A stretch of DNA of 64,000 bases, from assembly GCA_038363925.1 (NCBI GenBank), contig JAQQWL010000013.1:2666001-2730000 (forward strand). Reading direction: 5' to 3'. Positions 32,430-47,775 of the stretch are shown here, piece by piece. The notes beneath the pieces were generated by a model. It saw nothing but the letters and a program-made list of their open reading frames with translations. It ran no database searches and had not been told where the DNA came from. This stretch comes from Apiospora phragmitis. Taxonomy: Eukaryota > Ascomycota > Sordariomycetes > Amphisphaeriales > Apiosporaceae. The first letter of the stretch is position 1, and the number at the start of each line of letters is the position of its first letter. Both the position numbers and the translations under genes were made by a program.

Positions 32430-34100
32430 TAATTATAACGTTTTAAATTAATTAAAATTACTTATTATTTAATTTAATACTTAATTTTATATTCTTTTTA
32501 TATATTCACGTATTATAATTATCTCACCTTAAATATCGCAGCGCTCTTTACTGGTCGCCCTCCGCTTTAACGAACCTTTAATTTCGCTTTTATTAATTAT
32601 TAAACGCTTCTTTTTTACCTTCTCGTTTTATAACTCTTGAGACTTTTAAGTAATAAAGGCTTTTATAAATTAAATTCGCGATTTTTAACTTTTTAAGCAT
32701 GTAAAAAGAGTTAAATTAACCGCTTATAAAATATAAATCTTTATATATATAAAAGTTATTAAATACGTTATTACGTTTATACCTTTATTATTTAATTTAT
32801 AATATTTAAAATTAATATTAAAAAGGGTTTTTTATAAATAAAAACCCTATTTTAAATAAAAATAAAATACTTAATTATTTATTAAAGGTTAAACTACGTT
32901 TAAAAGTTATAAATATTAATTATTTTTAAATATAATAAGTTAAGTATAAGCGTTTAAAACGTATTTAAAACGTATACTTAACTTATTAATTACCTCGTTT
33001 AAATAATAGAATATTAAACTAAATATAATAAATATAAATTTAATATTATGTTTTATATTAATAATAGAATACGTGATTTTAAAAGCGATAGAGAGTTTTA
33101 ATTTCGTAATATAATTTATTAACGCTTTAATAAATAGCTTAATTCTTTTCGAATATATACGTTTTAATAACGAATAAAATATTTTATTTAAAGGTTAAAA
33201 ATAAAAAAGTAAACAGGTAAGTTAAACGTAATAATACCGTTATTTTTATACTATTCTTTTAAATTCGGCCGAGATATAGCTGTTATAACCGTTTAAAATT
33301 ATCAAATAATAAAAAACTTTCGTCCACGCTTTAATATATTTATTAAAATACCGAATTTAGCTTAAACTCGTTTCGTTATTAATTTAATTACTTAATCGCT
33401 TAATAAATTATATTCGTAAAATTAGTTTTAAATTAATATTAACTTTAAATAATTAAAACCGGTGGAATATATCAGCTTTATAAATTAATATATTTTATAA
33501 TTAATAATTATTTTTAATTATTAAATTAAATCGATTTTACTTTTTTATATTAATTAGCGCGTATTATAATAAATATTAACTAAATTATATTTATTATAAA
33601 AATAGTCTCGTTAAAATTCTATATATTTTTATATTTATAATTAATATAAACTAACTAGAAATAACACTTGAATATTTATAAAAAGCCCTTTAATACTCGT
33701 ATTAATAGTTTATTTAAATTATAATTAATAAAGTGCTTACCTTAATACTTATTAACGTGGTCGCCGCCGCGCGATATTATAAAAAAAATATCTCTTATAA
33801 TATTAATATTAAAAAATAATCTATAGATATTTAAATTGATTATATAATTACGAAGTGTTATTTTTAAACTAAGTTTAATTTATATTATAAATATTAGATT
33901 TCGAGTTATAAAGTTCGGCTATTAATTTAATAATTTAAATTAAATTAAAGAACATTATATACTTTTATAATAGCTTATTCGCTTAAACGATTTATAAAAT
34001 TTAATATTACTTAAACTATTAAAACGATTTTATCTTTTTTAAATAAAATCGGTATTATAGTTATAGAAACATTACGTATTAAAGTTAAAAAAGAGAAAAA
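32430..34100 (+). repeat. Repeat Q, longest copy (+)
   Basis: About 1.7 kb that aligns in reverse complement, block by block, with 49620 back to about 48000. A good anchor is GGTCGCCGCCGCGCG near 33758-33775, matched by CGCGGCGACGACCG near 48632-48650 on the other strand. The class is unknown: no transposase or polymerase motif seen. It may be a solo LTR pair or a non-autonomous element. Confidence 0.65.
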
Positions 34101-37100
34101 ACTAAAAAAATAACTAGGTTAATAATATAAACCGCTTAATATTAATAAACTACGTTATTTTATTATATATATTATAAAGTTTAAAACGTATTAATTTTTT
34201 TAATAATATAATGTTAAATTTATAATTTTATTTCATTTTATATCCTTTAAATTAAAATATAACTAAAATCTTAATTAAATATTTTATTATAATTAAATAT
34301 TTTATTATAATTAAATATATTAAACTTAATTAATTTAAATTAAATTAATATAATTTTATATATTATAAAGCTCGTAAGCTTATTAGTTTATAACTTTTTT
34401 ATAAAGCTTTTATTTTAATATTTATAAATATATATATATATTATTAAATATATATTTTTATATTTCGCTTATACTATAATTATTTTATTAGTTTTATAAT
34501 ATTATATTAGTTTAAAAAAGTATATTTTCATTTTATTATTTAAAGTAGAAAAGTTATATATATTAAATAAATATTATTAATAAACTTTACTTTTTATTTA
34601 TTATTATAATGTATATAAACATTATCGAATAAATTTAATTTAATCTCTTAAATATAAATTTATTAATTTAAATATTTTAATTATTTATTTTAATAATTAT
34701 CTTATATTTAATTATTATTATTACTGGTTTAATTTTATTAAATTAATAAAATACCTCTTTATTTATTAAATACGTAATTTTTTATTTTTAAAGTTATTAT
34801 TTTAAGTACGTTAATTATTTTATAAAATACCTTAATTAATATTATAATAATTTTAATAAGTAAGTTTAATTAATATATATAGAATTAAATTAAGGTTTTA
34901 TTCGAAATAATAAGCTTTAAAGTTAAAAAGCGTTATATATTATTATATTACCGAATTTTATTAAATATTATAATTTAAGAATACCCTTTTAATATTATTT
35001 AAAACTTTATTACTTTTAAACTTTTAATTATCACTTTTATATAATATAAAACTTTTTTTAACTAAGTTATATAGAAATTTAAATAAACCGTAGTTTATTA
35101 ATAATTTATAAAGTTAAAAACTAATTATAGTTTTTAGTTTTTTAATTATTTTAATTTTTTATTACTTAGTTAAATTTAATTACTCTAAATTTATTTAATA
35201 AGGTTGTTTAATTATTTAAAAATTTTAAAATTCCTTATTAATTAATATTTTTAATTATTTTATGTTATGCTTAAATTATCTATTTTATATATAAAGTGTA
35301 GTATTTAAAGTTTTATTCTTAATTAATTAAAATAAGTATAAGATTTAGATCATTAATAATAGAAATATTTATATATTATATTTAATACTTAAATAATATT
35401 TTTTTACGTTTTATTTCTTAAGATTTATTTTAATTAATTAAACTCATCTTATATTAATTTAATAAACTATTTTAAAAATTTTAAGCTTTAATCGTAATTT
35501 CCTCTTAAAATAAATCTATTATTTAAGCCTTAATTAATTTAATATATAAATTATATATATTATTTATTAAGATTTATTTTAAATTAAGATTTTATAATTT
35601 AATTTAATTAATTAGAAACTTATTTCTTTTATTTAAAATAAAAATGAAATGAATTTAAATTATATATATATAATTAAAGATTAAATAATAGTTTATTTAA
35701 AAATTTAAAAACTTAATTTCTATTTATAATGTTATTATTATTAAAAATAATTTATATGAAATAGAATACTAAAAAAATTTATAATATAAAGAATTAGTTT
35801 TAAATTTTAAGAATAATTTATATATTTAAATTATAAAAGGTTAAGATATTTTATTACGTGATTTTATATAAATATTAAAAATTTATTTTAAATGATTTAT
35901 TATAAATTAAATTATAATATTTTTAAAATAAGAAAAGCTATTTTAATTAAAATAACGAAGTTAACTTTATTAAATAATTAATATTTTAAAAGACTAATTA
36001 ATAAATTATATAATAAAATAAATAAGTAGTAAATAATACGTTAATTTTATTTATTAAATTATAATATCTTCGTTTAAATAAATTAAATATTTCTTAACTA
36101 TATATTTTTTTAAAAAAAATATTACTAAAACTATAATTATTATTTAATTTATTATTATTAATTTTATTTTTATTATTTAAATAATTTTAATCTTAGTATA
36201 ATAAGTTGATTATATTTAATTTAATATTATTATATAGAAATTAAAGACTTTTAATAAAGAATTTAAAATTAAATTAAATATATAAGGTTTATATTTTTAT
36301 ATAATTACGTTTATAAATTAATATAAGAAATACTTATTTTATTTTAAAAGTTTTACGTTTAAAATTAAAATTTAAAACGTTTATATCGTAACTTATTAAA
36401 TAAATTCATTTAAAACATTATTATAGAAATAGAATATAAATATTATAATTAAAATTTCTATTTTTCTCTTATTAAACTTTATAATAAAAGTTTTTAATAT
36501 TAATATATATTTTATATATAAATAAAACGCTTATTAATAAGATAATATATTCTTTACTTTATAATTTAATTAATAATTAATAATTAAATAAAATAATATA
36601 TTCTTTACTTTTATAATTTAATTAATAGGTTAATAAAATAATTAATACTTTCTCGATTTTTACGAATTATAATTATACTTTTTTAATTTAAATTTCTCGT
36701 TTATTATATATTATAATAATTTTTATATAAAATCTTACCGCGTAATAACATTTATTAAGTAATTAATTATAATTTAATTTTATAAAAAATCTTATAAACT
36801 AATATTAAAGAAAATAAAATCACTTAACTTTCTTTAATTTATTTTATTAATAATTAACTAAGCTTTATATGTTTTATAATACTTTTATTTAAAAAATATT
36901 TTAATATTAATAATATCTTTATTAATATAATAAAATAAAGTTAAACGCTTTTTATTAATATTATATAAATTTATTACCTATTATATTATTACGTTAAAGA
37001 AATATATAATATAATTAATATAGATTTTAAAAGGTTTCTTAATTAATTTATAAAAATAACTTATTAAAGAGTATTATTAATAAATAAAATATTAACTCTT

Positions 37101-37344
37101 ATATATAATACTTAGTTTTATATATTAAAAGTAAAGTTTAAAAATCCGTTATTTTTAATTTTTTTTTAATTATTTATTAAATATCTTAGAATATTTAAAA
37201 TAATTATATTTATAAATTATTCTAATTTTATACTAATTAATATAACTTTTATAAATAAAAAGTTAAGAAGTTACGATTTAAAATATAATATTAAATAATA
37301 AACTATTTTTAGTTATAAGAATTAAAATAATAACTTACCTTATT

Positions 37345-39170
37345 AGTAAGCTTCGTATATAAGCGAGCTGCGTACTTTTAATTAACTTTTTTATAATTAA
37401 TTTTATATTAATTTTTCTCTTTTAATAATTATAGTGTTAAAAAATAAATAAAAATAGTTTAATTTAACGCTTTAAGCGCTTTAAAATAACCCGAAATTAA
37501 GTATATAAAAAGTTATAGAGATATATCATGTTTTAAAGTCAACGTTACGTAGCCGACGACGCGGAATTAGATTACGATCTGAAATCTTTATAAATTCTCG
37601 AAGCTTTTTAATTTTAAAGAAGAGTTAATTATTCGATATATTATTAATCTAAATACGCTATTATTTTTCTCTCGGGTTAATAATATAAAGATATAACGAA
37701 TCGATTATTTAGTTTACGCGACGCGGGACGCGTCGGCGTTAATTAAGCCTTTAACTTTATACGACGATAATTAAACCTCTAGACGCGTTTTAATTAAAGA
37801 ATTAATTATTAAAGATTCTTTTAAAAAGATTTTAACGCGTATTACATATAGTTTACTCCTATACGAAATATAATTAATAAATATAAGATATAAAAGGAGG
37901 ATATATATAATTTTAATAAAACCGGGTTTTTTATAAATTAAATCTCGTTTAAAATAGTCGTAACTACCTCCGATCGACGCGGAAAGCTTAGGGTAATATA
38001 GCAGAGGAATTAAGAATAGGTTATAATTATTTAACGCGTCGGATTAAACGGTTACGCTATCCCTTCGTATAATATTTTTACCGAGAAAATATACCTCTTT
38101 TTAATATAAGAATAGCTTATTACTAAAAGATTAAGTGATTATAGTTATAAAAAGTAGCTAGATTATAAATAAAAAAGACGAGGACTAGATTTAATACTTT
38201 AATTAATATATTAGGTCTTATATAAAAAGTTATTATTAACTCTTAGTTCTAGACGGCTACGAAAATTATTACTTAATAGTTTTCGAGCTTTATTACGAAG
38301 AGAACTCGATTATTATATTTTATATATTTTCTTATTTATTATATAAGCTTTAACCTTTTAATATCGGTTATTTTTATATATTAAAAAGGGCGTATAAGAA
38401 AGAAATTAAAGGTTTTATACGGGTATATATTGTTTATATTTTAAAGGAGGACTTTTTACTAGCGTTTTTAAAAGTGTTCTAAACGATTTTTACGGTTTCG
38501 AATATATAAAAAGGCTTTCGAAGGATAGGATTCGTTCCGTACAATCCGGAATATATTATTTTATAATTAGATATAAAGCTACGTATTTTAATACTTTTAA
38601 GGACGTTTTCTAGCTTATTTATTCTTTAAGAATTAAAAACTTTAAATAACTTAATTATAGCTTAGTTTTAAACCGAATATATTCGAAACTATATTATATA
38701 ATATTAAAATAGCTTTCTAACGTTTATTTTAATTAATTTTAATTAGATCGTAAAGGTTATAACGTAAATTATATACCGAGCTACCTTTTTAAAAAGTAAA
38801 TGAGATATATAGCCGGCGCCGCCGTACGAAAAAGAAACGGCTATAAAATGGAGGATTATTTCGTATATAAGTTAAAGAAGACTTATAGTTTTAAAGGGAC
38901 GTTAATAGATAGTTATAAAATGAATCGCGTTAAAGGAGTAGTTATATAAAAATGTTAAGGATACGTTTATAGCGTTATAGAATCTACGAAGAGCGCGTGT
39001 ATAATACGCGTACTTATTAAAATAATATAAAAACCTTTAAAAATAATAATTATTAATATATTTAATTAATTATAAGCGTTATAATTAAATTAATTTATAA
39101 ATTATAAAGCTTAATAAAAAAAAAGTGCGCAGCTTGTTTATATATATAGCTCGCTTATAAAGTACGTTAT
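37345..39170 (+). mobile_element. RIP-inactivated Fot1/pogo-type DNA transposon (Tc1/mariner superfamily)
   Basis: About 1.8 kb bounded by similar inverted ends: left near 37355-37385 with ATAAGCGAGCTGCGTACTTT, right near 39125-39165 with the reverse complement of ATAAGCGAGCT and GCTGCGCACTTTT. Between them, plus-strand segments in shifting frames match the Fot1 transposase in the correct order. These are an HTH-like block (about 37610-37730), EDIYNFNKTGFFI (37897-37935) for the catalytic E/DIYNFDETGF motif, FELYYEENSIIILY (38282-38325) then YILKRAYKKEI, and KEDFLLAFLKVF (about 38443-38480). The catalytic D and E of the first motif read N and K, which are the G-to-A outcomes of RIP. Many stops make it inactive. 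Exact ends and TA target duplication are uncertain. Confidence 0.8.
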
Positions 39171-40559
39171 TATTAATAATATCGTTTTAATATCTCTTTA
39201 TTATATTATTTTATAGCTTTTTATATTAATTTAAAAAGAGTATTTAATTAATTACTTATATTAAATAATATATTAATATTTTATTTTAAAAGAAGTTAGT
39301 ATAATAAATTTAAAAATTTAATATATTTTTCGTATTATTTAATTTTAAACTATATATAATAATTAAGTACTGTTATTTATAATAACGTAATAAATTTAAC
39401 GAATTAAAATTAATAATCTATTTCTTTTATAAATTTAAAGAAGTTTATATTTAATTAAAATATAATTATAAGTATTCGCTTTATCTTACTTTATTAAGAT
39501 ATTAAACGTTTTTTATATAAAATTAATTATTTCGTAAGTTAAATATTTACTTAATAGTGTTTTTATATTAAATTCTTTATTTTAACTTTCTCTTAATATC
39601 TTTTAAACTTTTAATTTTAATAATTCTATATTTTACTATTATTTTATTAAAACTATAATTTATTATTAGAATATAACTATAAACTATTATATATTTTAAA
39701 TAAACTAGTAATTCAACGAGAATATAATAAATATAATTTATTATTATATTAAATTAAATTTCTTATTAAATTTTAAACGAAAAGAACTTTACTTTATTAG
39801 TTTAAAAAGAAAGATTTTACTTTATTTAATGAATTATTAAAAAATTTAAAGTTTAAAAAAGAAAATTTTATAAATAAAAAAGAAAACCTTTATTATATTA
39901 ATATTAACTTTAATTTATATAAAGCTTTTTATTTTAATTATATATAAATTTATTAAAAAGATTTTTATATTTTAAATATAAAAGGTTTTTTAAAATAAAA
40001 ATTTAAAAGAAAATTTATTTTATATTTTATTTTAAAAATATATTAATAAATAATATAGTTTAATATTAAAAAGTTTATTATATTATAATACTAGTAGAGT
40101 TATTTCTCTTTAAATATATAAAGTTAAAGTTTTCTTTTAACTTTTAATATTAAATTTAAAAAAAGAAATTAAGTTTTTAATAATAAAAAGATAATTAAAT
40201 ACTTAATTTAAAAAACACACCCCTTTAGTTTTAATTTTAATCATTTACTTAAATTTAATACTTTATTTTATTTATTTATTAATTTACTAAAAAATATTTA
40301 TATAATTAATTAAAATATACCCTTTTAGTTTTCGTTTTAATTATTTACTAGATTCTCTTAATTTTAAATTTATTATTAATTAAATTTAATTATTACTTTT
40401 ATTTAATAGTTTAAATTAATAATAATATATTAAAAATAAAAATATATATCGAAAAATAAAAAAGTATAAAAAAAGAAATATATAAAAATGATTTATAAAT
40501 ATTTTAATATATAATAACGTAATTAAATATTATATATTTAAATAATATAGTTTATTATA

Positions 40560-41220
40560 AAGTTAAGATAATAAACGTTATTTAAGTTTAAAAATAAACC
40601 GAGTATAACGTATTTAAGTTTATATTAATAATATAAGAGAGTATTTAAATATATAATAAAAAACGCTTTATTAATATAAGAAATAATAATATTTTTAATT
40701 TATAATATAATAATAAAAGTAATTAAATAAAAGTATTTATATAATAAAGTTATTAAGGTTATTTATTTTATTAATAAGTTAAATTTATACTTAAATTAAT
40801 TATTAAAATAAAGAGTATTTATATAAAATATATAATAGCACGTTTATTATTATATCTTTAGTTTTAATTAATTATAATTAATATTATTTAATTAAATAAT
40901 ATTAAGCTATTTAGTATTATTTTACTATTTTTTAATTCCTTCGTTAATTATCTCGCTTTATTTATTTATTTAATATTATTTATTTAATATTATTTATTTT
41001 ATATTATTTATTTTACGTTAAATCGCTTTTAAGCGTAATTTATTTTTATAATATTAAGAACAATATAATATAATAGAGCTTATCGTTATAAGCGAGTTTA
41101 AAAACTCTTTTTTTATAAAGTAATCCCTTATATTAAGTTTAATACACGCTTTAAATTATTATAAAGCCGTATTAAAAATAAGTTAAATTATATAATTAAG
41201 CTAAGTTATAATATTATCTC
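40560..41220 (-). repeat. LTR of gypsy copy 1 (left, 3')
   Basis: Direct repeat of 47100-47775. Anchors in the same order include GTATTTAAATATATAATAA with a CGCTTTATTAATATAA block, and a distal GTTATAATATTATC end. Confidence 0.6.
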
Positions 41221-41256
41221 TTTTTTATTTTATTTTATTTTATTTTATTTTTAAAA
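41220..41256 (+). repeat. Pentanucleotide TTTTA microsatellite
   Basis: Run of five to six TTTTA units just outside the left LTR of gypsy copy 1. Confidence 0.8.
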
Positions 41257-44200
41257 TAATTCATTATTATAAATGTTTAATATATATTAATATATCGAGT
41301 TTTTATAAGTTCTTTTCTCTTTTATACTTTTTTAAAATATACGTTTATTATAAAAGCTAATGGTATTAAAAATCCCGTCTTAAAATTAAAAGATTTACGG
41401 CCCGTTAAATTTTTCTTTAACGAGTTTAGTTTCGAAATTATACCGTGTTTTCGATACATTTTTAAAGGGTGAAATAATATAATAATAAAAAGCGTTATAA
41501 AGTATTAAAAATATACTCGTATTAATTAATTTTATAATAAGTTAAAAGTTCCTCTTTATTTTTTATAGCGAATTTAAAAGCAGTATTATCGCTTAAAGCG
41601 TGATGAGGCTTTAGCCGAGGAGCGGTTCTTTAAGTTATAAAAACGTTATTAAAAAGAGAGAAGCGAGGCTATTACTTATTTAATTCGTTTATAAAAATAA
41701 AAAGAGATGGCTCGTTCTTAAGGCATAAAGCTAGTATAGCATAGTTTTCGTTTTTTAAACGACTAAAAAAGAACGTTACGAGTTTAAGGCCGCTATAGTC
41801 GTTTAAATTAATAAGGATTTTAACGTAATAAATTAAAATGTTATAAACTTTTTCTTTTTCTCGGTCCTTTTTAACCTACTAATTATTACGCTTTAGACGC
41901 TCGAAGGGCTTCGCCCACGTTTTTTAATCTTTTTTAAATTTTTATATATTAGTTTTTAATAAATACCTTTTCTATTAAACGAGGTATTAAAAGCCTCGCC
42001 TTATTTTTCGTTTATTAATAATATTTTTATAATTAATTATAAATTAATTAAGGTATTTTTAACCACTAGTTTAAATAATATATTATAAAGTGTATTTATA
42101 TTATTTTATATAAAAATAATCGATAATAAAATCTTAAAATAACTTTTATAACTTTAAATAATTTAATCTTTTTAAAATCTAGTTTCTTATTTAATTTTAA
42201 TATTTTATTATAAGAAGTAAACTTTTTTCCCTCTTTAAAAGTTATTTCCTTTAACTTTATTTAATCGCTGTATTTTTATTTTATTTTAAAAAAACGAGTT
42301 TTTATTATAAAATAATTTAATACACCTTTAATTTTTTAGTTTATATACACGCGATTAATATTAATAATCCTTTTAAAGAGGCGTTAATAATTACTAATTT
42401 ATATATATAATTTATTTAAAATAATAAAATATATATAGTTTCGTTATTTATATTATTAAAGGTAAACTACGCTATAAATAATAATAAAACTTAATTATTT
42501 TATTTTTAATTAATATAATAATAGAAAGGAATATTTAAATTAACTTATTTATATTATTAAACGTTTTATATAATTAAAAGTAAGTATATTTTATAAATTT
42601 ATTATTAATTATAAAGACGTTATTATTATAATTAACTTTAATTAAAGGTTTTTTTAAATAAAAAAAACAAGATTACTTTTTACACTTTATTTAATAATGA
42701 AATTTATTATAATTTATTATATAACTAGTATTTAACGGCTTTAACTTTATTATAAAAGTTATATTCGTTAATTATTTTAATTATAATTAATTTAAAGTTT
42801 TTATAATCGAACTATTTAATAATTTATTTTTAAGTTTTAAATATACTTTAATACTTATAACCGAGGTGTTTATAATAGTCTTTAAAAAATTCGTTTTAAT
42901 ATCGTTTAAAGATATAAATTTTATTATAATAATAAACGAGGCCGTTTATTATATAAAAGTAGTTTCGTATTTAATTAATAAAGTTAAAGCCGTTATTTAT
43001 TCTTTAAAACTTTTTAGTCTATTCTTTATAAAATTATATTTAATACCTAGCTCGGATATATTATAATAATATTAAGTTTTCGTATTAATATTTTATTAAA
43101 ATATTTTTAGTTTTAAATAAAACTTTTTCTATTAATTAAGTTATTAGCTTAATACGTCGGCGCGATTATTTTTATTACTACTTTAATAAATAATAATAAG
43201 TCTAAATTTTAAAAAGAATTTAAACTATTATACTTATTATTTATTTTACTTTTTAATAATAATAAGTAGTATAAAGTTCTTATAAATAATATAAACTTTT
43301 ATTAGTTTTATTATCTTATTAATATAGTGTCTTTATTTTTTATAAGCTTTAATAATAGCTATTAATTCTTTATTATAAATCTAATAATTAAGCTTTAATT
43401 TATTTTACTTTTTAAAAAATTTAAACCGGTTACGACTTCTCGTCGTTATTTTATTAACTTAGCTACCCTTTATTTATATAGTTTAACGCGTTAATTTTAA
43501 CTTTAAATAATCTTATAAAGATTATTATATAAAGTATTGATTTATTAACGATTCGCTCTTTTATATTATAAGAGTCTTTTATTTCTTTTTTTATTTATTA
43601 AAATAATTCGACTTTTTTAATTAATTAAAGTGTTATTATCTTATTAAATCTAGTTTTAACACTTCGATAATAATTAATTAATTTTAAAAAAGATTTAACG
43701 TTTATAGCGCTTATAAGCGTAAGCTACTCTTTAATTATTAGAATTTTCAAAGGTTTTATTTAAATTATTTTAAAGAATATTATATAGTTTATAAATATAA
43801 TTAACTATTTATAAAACCCGCTTTTTTAAAATTAATTAATTAATTAATATTTTATAATTTCTAAAGTATTAGTTTTATATACTTTTTATATTATTTTTTA
43901 TATTCGAAATAAATTAAAATATTATTAAAGTATATTATAATAAATTCATTAAAGTATTTATATAAAATATACTTAATAAATATAAAATTCGGGCTTTTAT
44001 TCCTTTTTTTAATATAAATTAAGTTATATAAGTTAAAAAAATTAAATATTAAAAGATTTTAACGTATAATAATTTATTTTATTACTTATTAATTAAAAAT
44101 AAAAGGTATTAATTTATAATAATAATTTCGTTAAGTTTTTAATAATTAATATATATATATATATTATTTAAGTTTTTTATTTCTACTTATTTTTAAAATA

Positions 44201-47099
44201 AAGAAGATATCTTTAAGAAGCTTATTAACGATATAAAGGTACATAAACCCTTTTTTTAAAAGCTTTTCGTAATATATTCCTTTAAAGATTATTTTTACTT
44301 TTAATTAAGTTTATATATTAATATAAAAAGAGGTTCGTTTCTTTTTTTAAAGTTATTTCGTGATTTTAATATATATAAAATAATAAGTTTATTTTTAATT
44401 TCTTATTTAAAAAAGCTTCGAATTACCGATACTTTTTTAATATAGTCGTTATAATATTTAACTTAAGTTTTTTAATAATAATAAATATTTTAAATATTCT
44501 ATATTTATTAAAGAGCTTTTCGTTTAAACCGTTACTTATTATTTAAACCTTTTTTATTATATTTTATAAAAGTTAACTTATTTTTAAATTAATATTAAAA
44601 CTATTTATTTATAAAGGAAATATTTTTAAAATTATATCGTACTTTATTATATTTCTAATATTATATATAATTCGTTTATAACCTTTTTTAATATAAATTA
44701 AAATATTCGCGAATTATTTTTATATTTCTTTATTTTTATAAGTTATAAATCTTTTATTAACGGTTTTAAATTAATATAAAGATATTTTTAAGTTCGCTTA
44801 ATATTATTATTTTATATTCGGCGGCGTTCGTTTTTCGATCGATATTTTTTTTAAATAAGGAATAAACTTTTATAATCGAACGTTATATTATTGCTATTCT
44901 TTTCTTATTTAATAAGGTACTATTTAATACGTTAATAAGGTGTTTTTATACCCTTTCTCGTATAAAATACTAGCCTTAGTATTTAAAATTTAAGTTCGTT
45001 AAATAGTTTAAAGGTTTAATAACTTTATTAAAACTTATAAGTATTTTACGTGTTTTTAGTTATAATAAATTTTTTTTTCGTTAAATATGTACTTACAGTT
45101 CTTAAAAGTATTAAGCGCTTTCTTTTAAACATTTATTAGCTCGTGATTTTTTAAGCGTGTTTAAAGTATTAATTCTTAAAATATTACTTTAATCTCGTTT
45201 TTTTAATTAATACTAACGTAGTTACTATAAGTCTTTTTTTATTAATAAATACGCTCGTCGTTTATTTATAAATACTCGAATTTATTTACTAATAAACTTA
45301 GTATATAAATATAAAATAAGTCGCTTATTAATTCGTTAAAATAACTATTCGTTTTTAAATTTCTTTATAAACTGTTTAGTATAAGTATTATATATATTTA
45401 ATATTTAGAAAAGAGTAAAATATACGTTATTTATAAGTAAAGCGTAAAAATTATTAATTCTTTAATTAAATACGGTTATAATAAATACTTAGCTTAAATA
45501 TTTTAAATTATAATAAAAAATATTAGAGATAATTAATTAATTATTAAACCCTAAGTTTTAAGGTATAATAATTTTGTTCATAAGCTAGTTTAATATTATA
45601 TTTATTAATTATTTATAATTTACGAGTTATTTTTATTAATTAATAGTATTTTCGTTACTATTAAAATCGTTATTTATTTAAAATAAATCCTCTACGTATT
45701 ATTATAATGCTTCGATCATAGTTTCTTTTTAATTTAAAAGCCTTAACGAATTAATTATTCTCTTTTTATTTATTAAATATACCATATATTTATTATTATA
45801 ATAAACTATATAAAATACGTTACCGTAATTAATTATAGCGTTATTTCCTTTAATAATTATTATAAAGGTGTCTTTGTTTTAAGTAATATTAATATATCGT
45901 TTTTAAGGACTTTTTAAAAGTTTTTTTAACGATCGATATTTTCGAGCATAGTGCACTTATTTTCTAATTTTATAATAAATTACATTTTTTATTATACTTA
46001 TTATATTTAATAATATTAAAATTTATAAGCTTATTTTAATAATTATATATAATAATATTCTTTAATTACATATTAATATATTAATATAAGCATCTCGTAT
46101 TAATTTAAATTTATTTATTCTATTAATACTAGCCCCTTTATTTCTTACGGTGGCGTTTATATAAGCGTATATTAATTTTTATAATAAATTTTATATATAT
46201 ATAAAAGTAATCGAGAGTATTAAGTCGGCTAAGTTTATTTTTAATTTCTTCTTTTCATCTTTAATAATATATTATAATTTTTTTTAACCTTTATATAATT
46301 TAATCGAGCTATAATATATTAAAATTCAGTAGTATAAAAAACGGTGAATCTTTTTTATTTAAGAGTTTCAAGCTCTATTTCGGCCTATCGCTTTTTATTA
46401 AAGTCTTAAAACCCGATTTAAGAGCGTCCTTAAAGCTATTATAACTTTCGAAAATTCGTTATATCTCTATTTAATACAGTTCGATTTATTAGTCCTTATT
46501 TTATAAGTTCGTTTAAATAACGATTAAACTAAGCGAGTATTTTTTATAATAAATAATGCGGCGTAAAGGACTCGTTAAGTAACGTTTTTAAATATACTTT
46601 TATAAAATTATTAATAAGCTTTAATTTAAATAAAGAATTTTTAAAAAATCTTATTTATTTTTTTAAAAGGCATTAATATATTAATCTTTATTCCTATTTT
46701 AAATATAATAAAAGTTTAAATAATATTTATAAAAATATAAAAGAGACGTACTTTTTTATATAGCTTATTAATATTATAAAGTGTTTATTTTAATATTTTT
46801 TTATATAAAAGTTTATTACGCTTTTTTAATTTAAACTTAACGTAATAATATTAATAATTAATATACTTTTACTAAATATGTTTAATTTATTTAATTAATA
46901 CTTATTAAGTAAGACCGTCGTTATTATTATTATTATCGACCTTTATAACGAGGTCTTATTAAAAGGTGCTAAGTATAATAATAAGAGTTTTTTTTTATAA
47001 AGTAAAATAACTAAGTCTAAATATAAATAAGTTATAATTTTTTTTAAACTATTATTTAAAGGTTTAAATAGTAATTTATAGAAATAAGAGTAATTTAAA

Positions 47100-47775
47100 T
47101 ATAACTAATATTATTTAAGTTTTAAAATAAACTTAATAAAACGTATTTAAATTTATATTAATAATATAAAAAAGTATTTAAACATATAATAATAAAGCGC
47201 TTTATTAATATAATAAATAATAATATTGAATTTATAACGTTAATATAAGTGATTAAATTAAGTTAATTAAATAATAAGGTTATTAAAGTTATTTATTATA
47301 TTAAAAAGTTAAATTAATATTTAAATTAATTATTAAAATAAAAAGTATATTTATAAAGTATATAAGAAATATTTATTATTATATATTTAGTTTTTTATTT
47401 CTTAATATTTATTAAATCTATTTAAATCTTTAGTAATCTTTTTTAAGTTTAGTTTTAATCTTTAAATCCGGTGTTATTTTATTTATAAATAACTTATTCT
47501 TTATTTAATTTTATTAAATTAATATACTAGTATTATTTATTTTATACTATTCTTTAAATATAAAACCTAAGGGGCTATATTAATTATTATTATAATATTA
47601 CTTTTAATAACTGTTTAATTATATCGCGAGCATTATTATTATAAATAAGGCGGTAAGTATTAATTAATAAGGTTAAATTACGTTTAAGATTTTATAAACA
47701 CCTCGAGTTATTTTAATATCGTTTTAAAAATAAGTATTACTTATATAATTAAGTTAAATTATAATAAAAATTCAG
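47100..47775 (-). repeat. LTR of gypsy copy 1 (right, 5')
   Basis: Direct repeat of 40560-41220, diverged mainly by transitions. Its right edge joins repeat Q with the block TTAAAGCGTTAATAAA, the same junction seen at the right edge of copy 2. Confidence 0.6.

Larger units (their letters stand above)
40560..47775 (-). mobile_element. RIP-mutated Ty3/gypsy-type LTR retrotransposon, copy 1
   Basis: About 7.2 kb with similar direct terminal segments (40560-41220 and 47100-47775). By comparison with copy 3, the Gag-encoding zone lies near the right end on the minus strand (about 46900-46300), so pol would run leftward to about 42000. Large parts (for example 42400-43860) have parallel, collinear matches in copy 2. 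Coding capacity is destroyed by stops and frameshifts. A relatively GC-rich island at 41560-41930 has suffered less mutation. Confidence 0.7.

Noticed and set aside
42866..43066. 66-codon plus-strand frame in the AT-rich block
   Set aside because: Its composition (Ile/Phe/Lys/Tyr) is what RIP-mutated AT-rich DNA gives by chance, and it lies antisense to the gypsy copy 1 pol zone.
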